A DNA stretch of 64,000 nt from contig CANXME010002464.1 in NCBI GenBank assembly GCA_948144175.1, positions 156,057 through 220,056 of the forward strand. Direction: 5' to 3'. Positions 31,951 to 41,815 of the stretch are shown here, piece by piece (positions within the stretch are counted from its first letter, which is position 1; each line of letters begins with the position of its first letter). Both the position numbers and the translations under genes were made by a program. The notes under the pieces are model-generated. The model did no database searches. It was not told the origin of the DNA and saw nothing but the letters and a program-made list of their open reading frames with translations. This stretch comes from Closterium sp. NIES-65 (Eukaryota > Streptophyta > Zygnematophyceae > Desmidiales > Closteriaceae).

Positions 31951-34949
31951 ACCCCCTTCCCCCTCAGGTGTGTCCTAGGTAGACACAGTCGAGCCTGTCG
32001 AGGTCGCTGGTGACTCTGGTGCTGCTGGGGGTGCTGAGCCTGGGGGTGCTGAGTCTGAGGGTGCTACGACTGGGGGTACTGAGCCTGGGGGTGCTGAGTC
32101 TGGGGGTGCTGAGCCTAGGGGTGCTGAGTCTGGGGGTGCTGAGCTTGGGGGTGCTACGACTGGGGGTGCTGAGCCTGGGGGTGCTACGCCTGGAGGTGCT
32201 GCGCCTGGGGGTGAGGAGCCTGAGGGAGCTGGACCTGCTCGTGTGGCGTCTGGCAGTGCTGGGCCTGGCGGTTCACCGGGTGCTCCGTCTAGACGGGAGC
32301 CACTCTCTCCACAGGAGGTGCATGAGTGGTTTGCCCGGCGCTGGAGACGTGCTGCTGGAGCTGGAGGTCCTTCGGCTACTGAGGGTGCTGGTGCCACGGG
32401 TCCCGGAGGTGCTCGTACAGGGAGTACAGGAGCTGCTGGGCCTACGGGTAGTACTGGAGCTGGAGCCATTGCGTCGTCTCGTGGTCCGACTGGAGCTGGA
32501 GCTGCTGAGGGTGTTGGCGCTGAGAGTGCTGCTGGCGGTACTGGAGGCAGTCCTGCTGGGGGTGCTACTGGTGTTGCTGGAGGTCCTGGAGCTACTGGAG
32601 CTGCTGGGGGTACTGGAGCTGGAGGTGCTGCTGGCGCTGGTGCTACCACTGGGGGTACTGGTGCTGTCCCTACTCTGTCTGGAGTCGCTGAGCGGCCTCG
32701 GCCGTACTTCGTTCAGCTCCTTGAGCAGGTTCTTGGTCTCCCGCCTTCTACTGGTCCTCCTCCGTTAGAGTGTCCACAGCCTGTCCCGTCGCAGTTACAG
32801 TTACAGGCGGCCTCCCCACTGCCCGCTCCTTCTCCCTACACTGGTCCTACTGGAGGTCTTGCTGAGCGTCGTGAGCCTGCGTCTCGCCCTGCGTCGCCTG
32901 TCCGTGCTGCTCGCACTAGTGGTCGTGGCTCGCGTCAGCGTCCTCCTCCTGTCCCTGGCATGCACCGGATGTCTCTGCGTCCATCCACTGCTCCTCTGCG
33001 TGCCCCTTTACCTTCTCCTCCTGAGTCCTCTCTTCCTGCTCTTGCTGACCCGGAGTTGGACTCTCTTCGTGCTGCGAGTCCTACTGTCACGCGTCTACTG
33101 GCTACTGTTGTCACTGCCCCTTCCTTTCAGTCCACTGCTGGGTCTGCCCTAGTTGCTGAGCTCGTCGACTTTGCTGCTCGCTGTCGTCTAGACTACGCTG
33201 CTAGTCTTGTTGCTGAGTCTGAGTCTGTCTGTCCTCCGTCCGTCGGGGGTGAGTGTGCCCTTGGCACGGACGTCCTTGAGGACAGGCAGGATGAGTTCCA
33301 GTGTTTGGCTGCTGCTTCACCTCATCTCGTGTCCGTACTGCTTACCCCTGAGGGAGACCCGGATGCACTTGACATCCCGACTCCGCGCTCTTACGCTGAG
33401 GCGATAGAGGGTCTCTACTCTTCTCAGTGGAAGGCAGCTATGGACGCAGAGATGGCTTCCTGGAAATCCACAGGCACCTACGTTGACGAGGTTCCCCCGC
33501 CTGGGGCGAACATGGTCAGTGGCATGTGGATTTTCAGGGTGAAGCGGCCGCCGGGTTCTCCGCCTGTCTTCAAGGCGCGTTACGTGGCTCGTGGCTTCAG
33601 TCAGCGGCAGGGAGTTGACTACTTTCAGACCTTCTCTCCCACCCCAAAGATGACCACTCTTTGGGTACTGCTGCAGATAGCTGCTCACCGTGACTACGAG
33701 CTGCACTCTCTTGACTTCAGCACTGCTTTCTTGCAGGGCAGCCTGCACGAGGAGATCTGGCTGCGTCGCCCACCTGGCTTCATTGGGTCCTTTCTTCCTG
33801 GCACCCAGTGGAGCCTCCGGCGGCCAGTCTACGGTCTCCGCCAAGCACCGCGTGAGTGGCACGACACACTGAGGACTACACTTGCGCTCTTGAGTTTGCT
33901 CCGTCTACTGCCGACCCGTCGCTGTTTTTGCGCACCGACACTTCTTTGCCACCGTTCTACATCCTCGTGTACGTCGACGACTTGGTCTTTGCCACAGTTG
34001 ACACTGCTGGACTCGCCCACGTGAAGTCCGAGCTGCAGAAGAGACACAGGTGCACAGACCTGGGTGAACTGCGCAGCTACCTTGGCTTGCAGATCACCCG
34101 GGACAGAGCACATCGCACCATTACCCTGACTCAGTCACACATGGTGCAGCAGGTCCTTCAGCGCTTTGGCATCACGTACTCCTTGCCTCAGGCCACTCCT
34201 CTGCCTACTCGCCACTCGCTCTCAGCTCTGCCTTCGGATGAGTCCGTTGATTCGAGTGGCCCGTACCCAGAGCTTGTTGGCTGCCTCATGTACCTGATGA
34301 CCTGCACTCGACCTGACCTTGCATACCCTCTTAGCATTCTCGCACGCTATGTTGCTCCTGGGAGACATAGACGTTACTTCGCTGCAGCGAAGAGGGTGTT
34401 GCGCTACTTGTGCAGTACGTCGGGCATGGGGCTTGTGCTTGGAGGGCAGAGTCCAGTGGTCCTCACTGGGCACGCAGACGTTTCTTGGGCTGACGACCAG
34501 GCTACGCAGCGGTCGTCACAGGGTTACACCTTCAGCCTTGGTTCCGGCTATGTTTCGTGGCGGGCTACCCGCTCGTCTTCTGTTCTCGGCTCCAGTTGTG
34601 AGGCTGAGATCTACGCGGGGGCCATGGCTGCACAGGAGCTTTGGTGGCTCACCTACCTGCTGACTGACCTCGGAGAGCTGCTCGTTCTCCTTCAGTGCAG
34701 TACGTAGACAACAAGGCCATGCTGGCCTTGTGTCGAGAGCAGAGACTGGAGCACAGAACGAAGCACATTGCTCTTCGCTACTTCCTTGCTCGTGAGCTAC
34801 AGCAGCGTGGTCAGCTGCGTCTTGCGTACGTGGCCTCTGAGGCCAACACTGCTGATGTTTTCACCAAGGCACTTGCGCCTTGTGATCATCAGCGCTTCTG
34901 TACTCAGCTGGGTCTTGTGCCTGCCTTGCCTCACTTGCTCACCCCTTGA
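31951..34949 (+). pseudogene. linker-RT-RNase H of Cop-7 (frameshifted)
   Basis: After a short deletion and a TAG at 31,976-31,978 (CAG in other copies) the linker repeat (about 32,020-32,220) and SRREPLSPQEVHEWFARRWR lead into RT. The frame changes near 33,893 (one base lost in the ALGFAPS codons) and near 34,680 (one base lost before YVDNKAM). Between them YVDDLVFA and ADVSWADD are intact; the stretch RHRRYFAAAKRV shows a small replacement. RNase H ends at 34,949. Confidence 0.87.
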
Positions 34950-35156
34950 CCTTGTTTGTACTGTTACATATATATATACACCTGCTCTTGCTTGTCTAGC
35001 CTTATATATATTTGTAATCCTGCATGTGAACTGGCCTTGTGACCTTGAACTTGTGCTTGGAATGTGTGGTGACTTTGTGATCCACCCTGAGCTTACTTTG
35101 CTTTGCTTCATTGCTCTTGTGACCCCTTGTTCTCCCCCACTTTGCCTATGGGGGTG

Positions 35157-35282
35157 TGTCAGATTTATATGACATAGCTGCTGTAGGCTATAGTGGGGTA
35201 GCACATATGGGGTACAGCTTTCTAGGGTTTGTACTTGTACCCAACTTTCCCATAGTCATTCACATTCTCGTTCAATTTCTCA
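35157..35282 (+). repeat. 3' LTR of Cop-7 (126 bp)
   Basis: TGTCAGATTTATATGACATAG ... TTCAATTTCTCA. It is clearly the same subfamily as the Cop-5 LTRs. Confidence 0.92.
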
Positions 35283-35443
35283 AGCATCAGCAGCAGGGGC
35301 AGGAGAGGCACCAGAAGTGAGGTCAAAGTGGGAGAGACCGTTGCCCTATCGCACTGTAGGAAAAGCTGCAGGTCATCTATCCAGACGTCAAAGTCAATGG
35401 CCCGACCCTCAGCGTCAAAAGCGAGGACACTGGGGGTAGCCAT
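35283..35443 (-). pseudogene. copia gag N-terminal fragment (Cop-6)
   Basis: MATPSVLAFDAEGRAIDFDV, WIDDLQLFLQCDRA, then a one-base loss changes the frame; the gag codons for SGASPAPAADA are still visible next to the Cop-7 LTR. Confidence 0.85.
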
Positions 35444-36371
35444 GACAGCAGTAGACTAGCAGCGCGAGCAGTAGGCTAAGGGCAGTGCAGTGGTAGAGGT
35501 GCTGCTCTTACCGGGCAGGCGAGAAGGACCGAGGCCCGCCGGCTGGAACAGGGCCGCGACGGCAGTGACCGGGTGTAGCGGACAGGGCGGCTCGGACGGC
35601 TCGGTGGCCCGGCGGCTCGGCAGCAACAGCAGCTCGGCGGCTCGGCGATTCGGCGGCTCGGGCGGCCGAGCAGCTCGGCGGCTCGGGCGGCTCGGGCGGC
35701 TCGGCGGCTCAGGCGGCTCGGGCGGCTCGGCAGGAGCGGCGGCTCGGTAGCTCGGGCGGCTCGGCGGCTGCAGGGACAGTGGCAGCTGCTGCTGCAGGGA
35801 CGACGGCGGCGGCTGTTGCTGCAGAGACTGTGGCAGCCGCAGCTGAAGGGACGACGGCGGCGGCCGCTGCTCCAGGGAAGGCGGCGGGCGCTGCTATAGT
35901 GGGCGACGGCGGGCCGCAAAAAGGGGGGGGGTCGTAAGGGGCCGCACGAGGGGTCGTAAGGGGCCGCTAAGGGCGGCGCGAGGGGCCGCAAGGGTGGCGG
36001 CGGGGCCGAGGAGCGGCGCGAGGGGCCGCAAGGGCGGCGCGCAGGGCCGACGAGAGGCGTGAGGGGCCGCAAGGGCGGCGTGCGGGGCCGACGAGAGGCG
36101 CGCGGGGCCACAAGGGCGGCGCGCGGGGCCGACGAGTGGCGCTCGGGGCCGCAAGGGCGGCGCGCGGGGTCGACGGGCGGCACGAGGGGCCGTAAGGGTG
36201 GCGCGCGGGGCCGTAAGGGCGGCTCAAGGGGCCGCTAAGGGCGGCGCGACGGTAGGGAGGGCACTCGGGGCGCGACTCGGGCAGGGGCGAAGCGCGCTCC
36301 GGGCTGGAAAAAAAAAATTATCGAGGTGGGCCCTAGAGAGCGTTCCCACTAGGGAACCTGCTCTGAAACCA

Positions 36372-36496
36372 TGTGAAGAATGAAACGAGGAATGATTGAA
36401 CTGAGCAGCATGAGAAGTACAAGTACCAGACCCTAAAGTGTTGTACCCCATATAAGCTACCCCACTACAGCCTACACAGACTATAGTGTATGAACA
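36372..36496 (-). repeat. 5' LTR of Cop-6 (125 bp)
   Basis: Minus-strand reading TGTTCATACACTATAGTC ... TTCATTCTTCACA. It is followed by the PBS TGGTTTCAGAGCAGG (one mismatch to the initiator-Met tRNA complement). Confidence 0.88.
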
Positions 36497-36684
36497 AATC
36501 TGTCCACACTTTGTCAACCAAGCCGTCGGCTTTCGCAAAAATAAGTACATACATAAATGAATACATAAATGCATAAATATTAAATAATTAAATGAATAAA
36601 CAAGCATACTATCCCACCGAGCATGTGGTCGATAGAAAAGCTTATGTTTGGGGAATTTAGATGCCCTGGATGCGAAAGCATGTT

Positions 36685-36897
36685 CTACAAGGCAGTTGCG
36701 AGACATACCTGTGTAATGTACATATGATTCGACACTAGGTGGTGAGTGATGATGGATGTGAGAAGCAAGTGGAGGGGAGAATGCCTCAACCCCGTGTCGT
36801 AGGCTTTATGAAAGTCCACCAGCACCATCAGCCAGTCCTCTCTTCCCGCTATGTAACTCTGCTGGCCGTCCCAGCACCGCCTGTATTTTACTCGCAT
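36685..36897 (-). pseudogene. non-LTR (LINE-type) reverse transcriptase scrap
   Basis: The frame reads RRCWDGQQSYIAGREDWLM and VLVDFHKAYDTGLRHSPLH. This resembles the QxGFIPGR ... VLLDFxKAYDxV region of non-LTR retrotransposon RT. Only about 35-40 residues are recognisable, with no catalytic FADD block. Confidence 0.42.
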
Positions 36898-37917
36898 GGG
36901 AAATGATCAACGAGGGGCCGTACAGTGCCAGAGAGGTGATCAACCAGGGGCCGAGAGGCCCGAAACTGACCAAACCGCTGCGCGAGGGGGGATTAACAGA
37001 AAGGTTCGTCACGGCTTGCATTTTCGCTCACATCTCAATATTCTTAGGATATCGTAAATGAATCATTTTTTTCATCCGGTACCGTCGTTTAGCGAGCCAG
37101 GTAGCGCTACCAGCGGTACCGACGCTACCGGGAAATGTTAGATAGCCTAAAAAACAAAAACAAATAGGGAACCTCTTCGCATTGTCGGGATGGATCAACC
37201 ATAAACACAGGAACCCGCCTGGTGTTTAGGGTTGATGCCTCCCAAGTCCCATCCATTTCCGAACGGGTTTTATCGTTTATGTCAGCTAAAGCGATGTAAT
37301 ATTTTCGAAAACGATTACGCATTCATTTCCTAAAAATATATACATGACGAAACTGTTAACCACTATTTGGGATGTAGAATCTACTAATGCACCTTTAATT
37401 CACACCAGGTAGTCCCCACAGGGTCACCTCCAAGGGTCCTCGGGTGCCTGGCAAAGCCAGCCCCTAACCAAGGGTCCGTGTTTGTAGAGGGACGCACTAA
37501 GTGTAAAAACAACGGCGTGCACTAGAGCACTCCCAAAACTTGTATACGCAGCGTTGACGACGAACTGGTCGTGTGCAGAGAGTTCTGTTCACGTCAATAC
37601 GTTGAAAGATAAAATATTCACTCAAAAGATTGATTACAACTTCACACAAGCACATATATATATTTCGCCTAACACACATGCAAAGGAAAATAGCAAACAA
37701 TTCATAAACTGCATTTCTAGGAGTTCGTCTTGTTGTCTTGAAAACGGTTGCCAAACTTCTGCTACATTTGGCTTGATCTGAGTCCTTGAAATAACTGCCT
37801 TCAAATTACATGTCTGCCAAATGCCCCTGCTGACTCCTCTCGCGAGCGATCATGAACTCCCGTGTAGAATCATGAACGCTCGTGTGGGAATTCTGTTTCC
37901 CCAAGCTTTACAGTTGT

Positions 37918-38050
37918 AAAACGGTTTTCACCGTTTTGTACCTGTAAGAAACAATCGCGTTACACGCGCGACTTAAATGGCGAATTTCACTATTTCGCCA
38001 TGTCACAAAAAGACTCGCTCGAGATTCAGTTTTACAACTGAAATCTCGAG
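37918..38050. repeat. three consecutive hairpins
   Basis: AAAACGGT/ACCGTTTT with a 4-base loop (37,918-37,937); ATGGCGAA/TTCGCCAT (37,977-38,001); CTCGAGATTCAGT paired with the arm from 38,036 to 38,050 ending AATCTCGAG (38,018-38,050, one bulged base). Confidence 0.75.
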
Positions 38051-38131
38051 TGAATCTCGAGCACCCCTCGGGATCTCTCGGCACCCCTTGCAACCCACGC
38101 GGCGCACCGTCCTGACGTGGGCAGGGCGATA

Positions 38132-38458
38132 CACCTAACCACCGCTATTTTCAAGGGGAAACCCAACCCACTAATCTCGTGTTTCAAAGTTACCCTACAC
38201 GTTTTCGACTATTTCAGTTCAACACTTAGATGACTGGGGCTATGAATGACGCCTAATGCTCGAAGTTTAAACTCATTATGCGAATCTGATTCCATAGCGC
38301 CACTTCTACAGTACTCTCTTTGAGGATCTAGAACAGACTCTCGCAAAAATTAAATGATGCCCCACACAACCCTCGGTCAAAGATTTAGAAAGGGTGCATA
38401 CCCCACTTGTGCAAGTGGGGTGGAAAATAGACCGAAAGAAAATAGCGGTGGTTGGGTG
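38132..38458. mobile_element. 327-bp MITE with 20-bp terminal inverted repeats and TA duplications
   Basis: The left end CACCTAACCACCGCTATTTT (38,132-38,151) is the inverse of the right end AAAATAGCGGTGGTTGGGTG (38,439-38,458) with one mismatch. TA flanks both ends (38,130-38,131 and 38,459-38,460), the duplication expected for Tc1/mariner/pogo-type transposases. No ORF inside. A perfect inverted repeat, ACCCCACTTG and CAAGTGGGGT around TG, lies at 38,400-38,421. Non-autonomous. Confidence 0.85.
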
Positions 38459-38465
38459 TAATTAT

Positions 38466-38591
38466 TGTCAAACTCATATGCTATAGTCTGTATAGGCTGT
38501 AGTGGGGTAGACAATATGGGGTACAACACTTCTAGGTTTTCCTACTTGTACCCACCTGCTTGCTAGTTCATTCATTCCTCGTTTCTTCACA
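38466..38591 (+). repeat. 5' LTR of Cop-8 (126 bp)
   Basis: TGTCAAACTCATATGC ... TTTCTTCACA with the core GTATAGGCTGTAGTGGGGTAG. It starts six bases after the MITE's TA flank. Confidence 0.88.
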
Positions 38592-39112
38592 TGCTATCAG
38601 AGCAGGTTCCCTAGTGGGAACTTTTTCCTAGGGCCCACCACTGAAAATCGAGTTTTCTTTCTTTTTCCTGCCCTGAGATCGAGTCGCCCCTGACCGAGGC
38701 GCGCCCTGTGTGCCGCCCTCCCCTTAGCGACTCGTCGTGCCGCCCTTAGCGGCCCCGTCGCCCCCTCTCACGGCCCCTCGCGACCCCGTCGCCGCCCCCT
38801 AGCGGCCCGTCGCGCCGCCCTGAGCGGCCCGTCGCACCGCCCTGAGCGGCCCGTAGTGCCGCCCTCAGTGGACCCTTGCGGCCCCGCCTCCACGGCCCCG
38901 TCGCCGCCCTCTCGCGGCCCCGTCGCCGCCGTTCGCGGCCCCGCCGCCGCCCTTAGCGGCCGCGTCACCGCCCGTCGCAGCCCTGCAGCTGCTCCTCGCG
39001 GCCTCGTCGCCGCCCTCTCGCGGCCCCAGTGCCGCCCTCTCGCGGCCGCGTCGCCGCCCTTTCGCGGCCCCAGTGCCGCCCTCTTGCGGCCTCGTCGCGG
39101 CCCCGTCGCCGC
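38466..39112 (+). mobile_element. Cop-8: 5' LTR + PBS + leader fragment
   Basis: LTR 38,466-38,591 (126 bp), PBS TGCTATCAGAGCAGG from 38,592, then a GC-rich leader with CGCCGCCC and GCGGCCCCGTCGCC units to about 39,112. No gag follows; about 60 bp later Cop-9 begins. Same architecture as the Cop-2 fragment. Confidence 0.82.
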
Positions 39113-39171
39113 CCCTAGGGTACTCGCTTCAGGGGAAACCCATTATGAAATAGGTAACCCTGAGTCATCAG

Positions 39172-39298
39172 TGTCAGAACATTATAGCTTATGCTTTTGT
39201 GTAGGCTATAGTGGGGTATCCCATAGGGGGTACAACCCAATTAGGGTTAGTACTTGTACCCACTTCACTCATAGTTCATTCACGTTCACTTCTTCACA
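39172..39298 (+). repeat. 5' LTR of Cop-9 (127 bp)
   Basis: TGTCAGAACATTATAGC ... TTCTTCACA. Core GTAGGCTATAGTGGGGTATC, then GGGGGTACAACCC. Confidence 0.95.
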
Positions 39299-39313
39299 TG
39301 GAATCAGAGCAGG
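39299..39313 (+). promoter_or_regulatory. primer-binding site of Cop-9
   Basis: TGGAATCAGAGCAGG, the initiator-Met tRNA complement with one T-to-A change, next to the 5' LTR. Confidence 0.78.
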
Positions 39314-39399
39314 TCCCCTCCTAGGGACTGTTCCCAGGGCCCACCGAAGCGCGCCCCGAGGCGCGCGTTCCTTTTTTTTTTCGCGACCCTCCGTGTCGC

Positions 39400-40010
39400 C
39401 CCTAGCGGCCCGATACGCCGCCCTTACCTACGCGGCCCCGCCGCCCTTACCTACGCGGCCCCGCCGCCCTTACCTACGCGGCCCCCGCCGCCCTTACGTC
39501 GTGGCCCCGCCGCCCTTACCTACGCGGCCCCGCCGCCCTTACCTACGCGGCCCCGCCGCCCTTACGTCGCGGCCCCGCCGCCCTTACGTCGCGGCCCCGC
39601 CGCCCTCACGTCGCGGCCCCCGCCGCCCTCACGTCGCGGCCCCGCCGCCCTCACCTCGCGGCCCCGCCGCCCTCACGTCGCGGCCCCGCCGCCCTCACGT
39701 CGCGGCTTCGCCGCCCTTACGTCGCGGCCCCGCCGCCCGCACGTCGCGGCCCCGTCGCCTCACCTTCGCGGCCTCGCCGCCCTCACCTTCGCGGCTCCGC
39801 CGCCCTTACCTACGCGGCTCCGCCGCCCTTACCTACACGGCCCCGCCGCCCTTACCTACGCGGCCCCGCCGCCCTTACCTACGCGGCCCCGCCGCCCTTA
39901 CGTCGCGGCCCCGCCGCCCTCACGTAGCGGCCCCGCCGCCTCACCTTCGCGGCCCCGCCGCCCTCACGTAGCGGCCCCGCCGCCTCACCTTCGCGGCCTC
40001 GCCGGTCTCC
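39400..40010 (+). repeat. leader tandem repeat of Cop-9, about 25 units
   Basis: Units of about 21-23 bp such as GCGGCCCCGCCGCCCTTAC with alternating CTAC or GTC inserts. It continues into GAGCCGCC-type repeats up to the gag start. A 371-codon plus-strand frame across it is a repeat artefact. Confidence 0.85.
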
Positions 40011-40333
40011 CCTCCTGCCGAGCCGCCCGAGCAGCCGCCCGCCACGCTGCCCGGTACCGGAGCAGCCGAGCCGCCCAGCAGCAGCCGCCGAGCCGCAGTT
40101 CAGCCGAGCCGCCCAGCAGCAGCCGCCGAGCCGCCGGGCCGCCGACCCACAGTACAGCCGAGCCGCCCAGCAGCCGCCGCCGAGCCGCCGGGCCGCCGAG
40201 CAGCAGTACCGCCGAGCCGCCCCGCATCCGAGCCGCACTACTGCCGAGCCGCCCGACCTGCCCTGTCTGGTGAGCACAGCCCCACTGCTACTGCGTGCCC
40301 TTCCCCCACTGCTTGCACTGCTAGTCTGTCGTC

Positions 40334-40831
40334 ATGGCTACCCCTAGTGTCCTCGCTTTTGACGCTGAGGGTCGAGCCATTGACTTTGAGGTCTGGGTCG
40401 ACGACCTGCAGCTGTTTTTACAGTGCGATAGGGCGGACGGTCTTTCTCTCTTTGACCTCACCTCTGGCGCCTCCCCTGCTCCTGCTGCTGATGCTGACCC
40501 CACTGTTCGCTCTCAGTGGGCCACCCGCGATGCTGCTGCACGTCTTGCTGTGCGTCGCCACCTGCCTACCACTGAGCGCGCGCACTTTAGTCAGTACAAG
40601 AGTGCTCAGACCTTGTACGACGCCGTAGTTGCGCGCTACACTTCCCCTGCCACTGCTGCACTGAGCCGCCTCATGCTACCGTACCTCTTTCCTGACCTTG
40701 CTGCCTTTCCTACAGTCGCTGACCTCATCACGCACCTCCGCACTTCTGACACTCGCTACCGCGCTGCACTTCCTGCTGAGTTCTGCGCCAAGAACCCCCC
40801 CCCCCCCTGTACATCGCTCTCTATTACATAG
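40334..40831 (+). pseudogene. copia gag, N-terminal part (Cop-9)
   Basis: MATPSVLAFDAEGRAIDFEV at the shared start. The block WVDDLQLFLQCDRADGLSLF ... FSQYKSAQTLYDAVVARY ... LITHLRTSDTRYRAALPAEF is intact. It ends after a run of 13 C (40,795-40,807). The rest of gag continues one frame away from about 40,810. Confidence 0.87.
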
Positions 40832-41815
40832 TCACTCGCCTCCCTGACTCCCTTCGCGTAGTCAGGGACCACTTCCTCTCAGTCTCTCCCACCACCCTCA
40901 CTGTCGACCTCCTCGAGAAGGCCCTCCTAGCGGCGGAGAAGAGCATAGTCGCTGTAGGAGCCTCTCGTGGTGACCCGCGCACCCCCATCTTTGAGGGGTG
41001 TTCTCCTTCCCCCCTGCAGCCCTCTGTTGCCTCTGCTGCTGCTGCCGACCTGCTTGGTCTTGAGTTGGTCGGCGCGGCGTCTGCCCCTAGCGGAAGACGC
41101 CACCCTGGCAAGGGCAAGGGGGGCAAGGGCGCGGGTAGAGCTGGCGGGGGCGGTGGAGGTGGCAGTGGCGGTGGCGGAGGGAGTGGGGGTGGCGGTGGGA
41201 GTGGTGGTGGGGGTGGTGGTGGTGGTGGCGGCAGCGGAGGCGGCGGCGGTGGCGGCGGCGGCGGTGGGAGCGGAGGCGGCGGTGGTGGCGGAGGTGGAGG
41301 CGGCGGTGGCGGAGGAGGTGGAGCCGGTCGGGGTAGTGCCCCGCAGCGGAGCGGCTCTGGTGGTGGTCAGCGCCAGCAGCAGCGTTCTCGGGACATCCCC
41401 CCGCCTCAGCAGCTCCGTGAGTGGTACACGCAGCGTCAGCGTGGTGGAGGTCTTGGCCCGTGCACCTACGTTCTTCGTTCCGGCGACCGCGCAGGTGAGC
41501 AGTGTGGGGGTGCCCACTCCACCCAGCGCTGCTTTGGCCGCCTGACGGACGCTTGGCGTCAGCAGTTCCCCGAGGCTAGTGAGATTCCCCGCTGGGGAGA
41601 GCTGTCTAGGGCTGGCGTAGCGATCTTTGATCTTGACTTTGATGCTATCCTTGCTGCCATGTATGCTGTGACTATTAGTGATGAGGGTGACTGTTACCGG
41701 TGTTTCCCGCCTGACCCGGGCATTGGTACTGCTGCGCTAGGTGCTTGTGAGGCTACTGCTCTAGGTGCCAGTGCGTCTGCACTCTCAGGTACTGGTGAGG
41801 CTGCGCTCTCAGGTA
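40810..41815 (+). pseudogene. copia gag C-terminal part and zinc knuckle (Cop-9)
   Basis: The frame resumes YIALYYIVTRLPDSLRVVRD, then LLEKALLAAEKSIVAVGASR and the basic segment GRRHPGKGKGGKGAG, a glycine-rich linker of about 60 residues, the knuckle GPCTYVLRSGDRAGEQCGG ... HSTQRC, and RAGVAIFDLDFDAILAAMYA. A one-base insertion near 41,815 moves the frame just before the protease. Confidence 0.87.

Larger units (their letters stand above)
27368..35282 (+). mobile_element. Cop-7: chimeric copia element with a partial gag-protease duplication
   Basis: Starts inside the GC-rich leader (no 5' LTR or PBS), then a first gag-protease copy (27,573-29,177). At 29,177/29,178 protease joins head-to-tail to the interior of a second gag copy, which continues through protease, integrase, RT, RNase H and a 3' LTR (35,157-35,282). 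No LTR lies between the copies. The two ends abut the two halves of minus-strand Cop-6. Multiple frameshifts make it inactive. Confidence 0.85.
35283..36496 (-). mobile_element. Cop-6, 5' end: gag start, leader and 5' LTR
   Basis: Minus-strand order from the right: 5' LTR (36,372-36,496), PBS, GC-rich leader (35,450-36,340), gag start at 35,443. Gag is cut at codon about 50 by the 3' LTR of Cop-7. Its other end is at 26,706-27,367. Confidence 0.82.
36497..38129. other. AT-rich non-LTR region without an intact gene
   Basis: Base composition drops sharply compared with the copia elements. It includes ATAAATG-type simple sequence (36,540-36,600), a reverse transcriptase scrap (next entry) and a hairpin cluster (37,918-38,050). 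Short ORFs (under 90 codons) show no known motif. Confidence 0.6.

Noticed and set aside
38856-39971. 371-codon plus-strand ORF across the Cop-8 leader and the Cop-9 LTR
   Set aside because: It crosses an LTR, PBS and leader repeats of two different elements; a chance frame in low-complexity GC-rich DNA.
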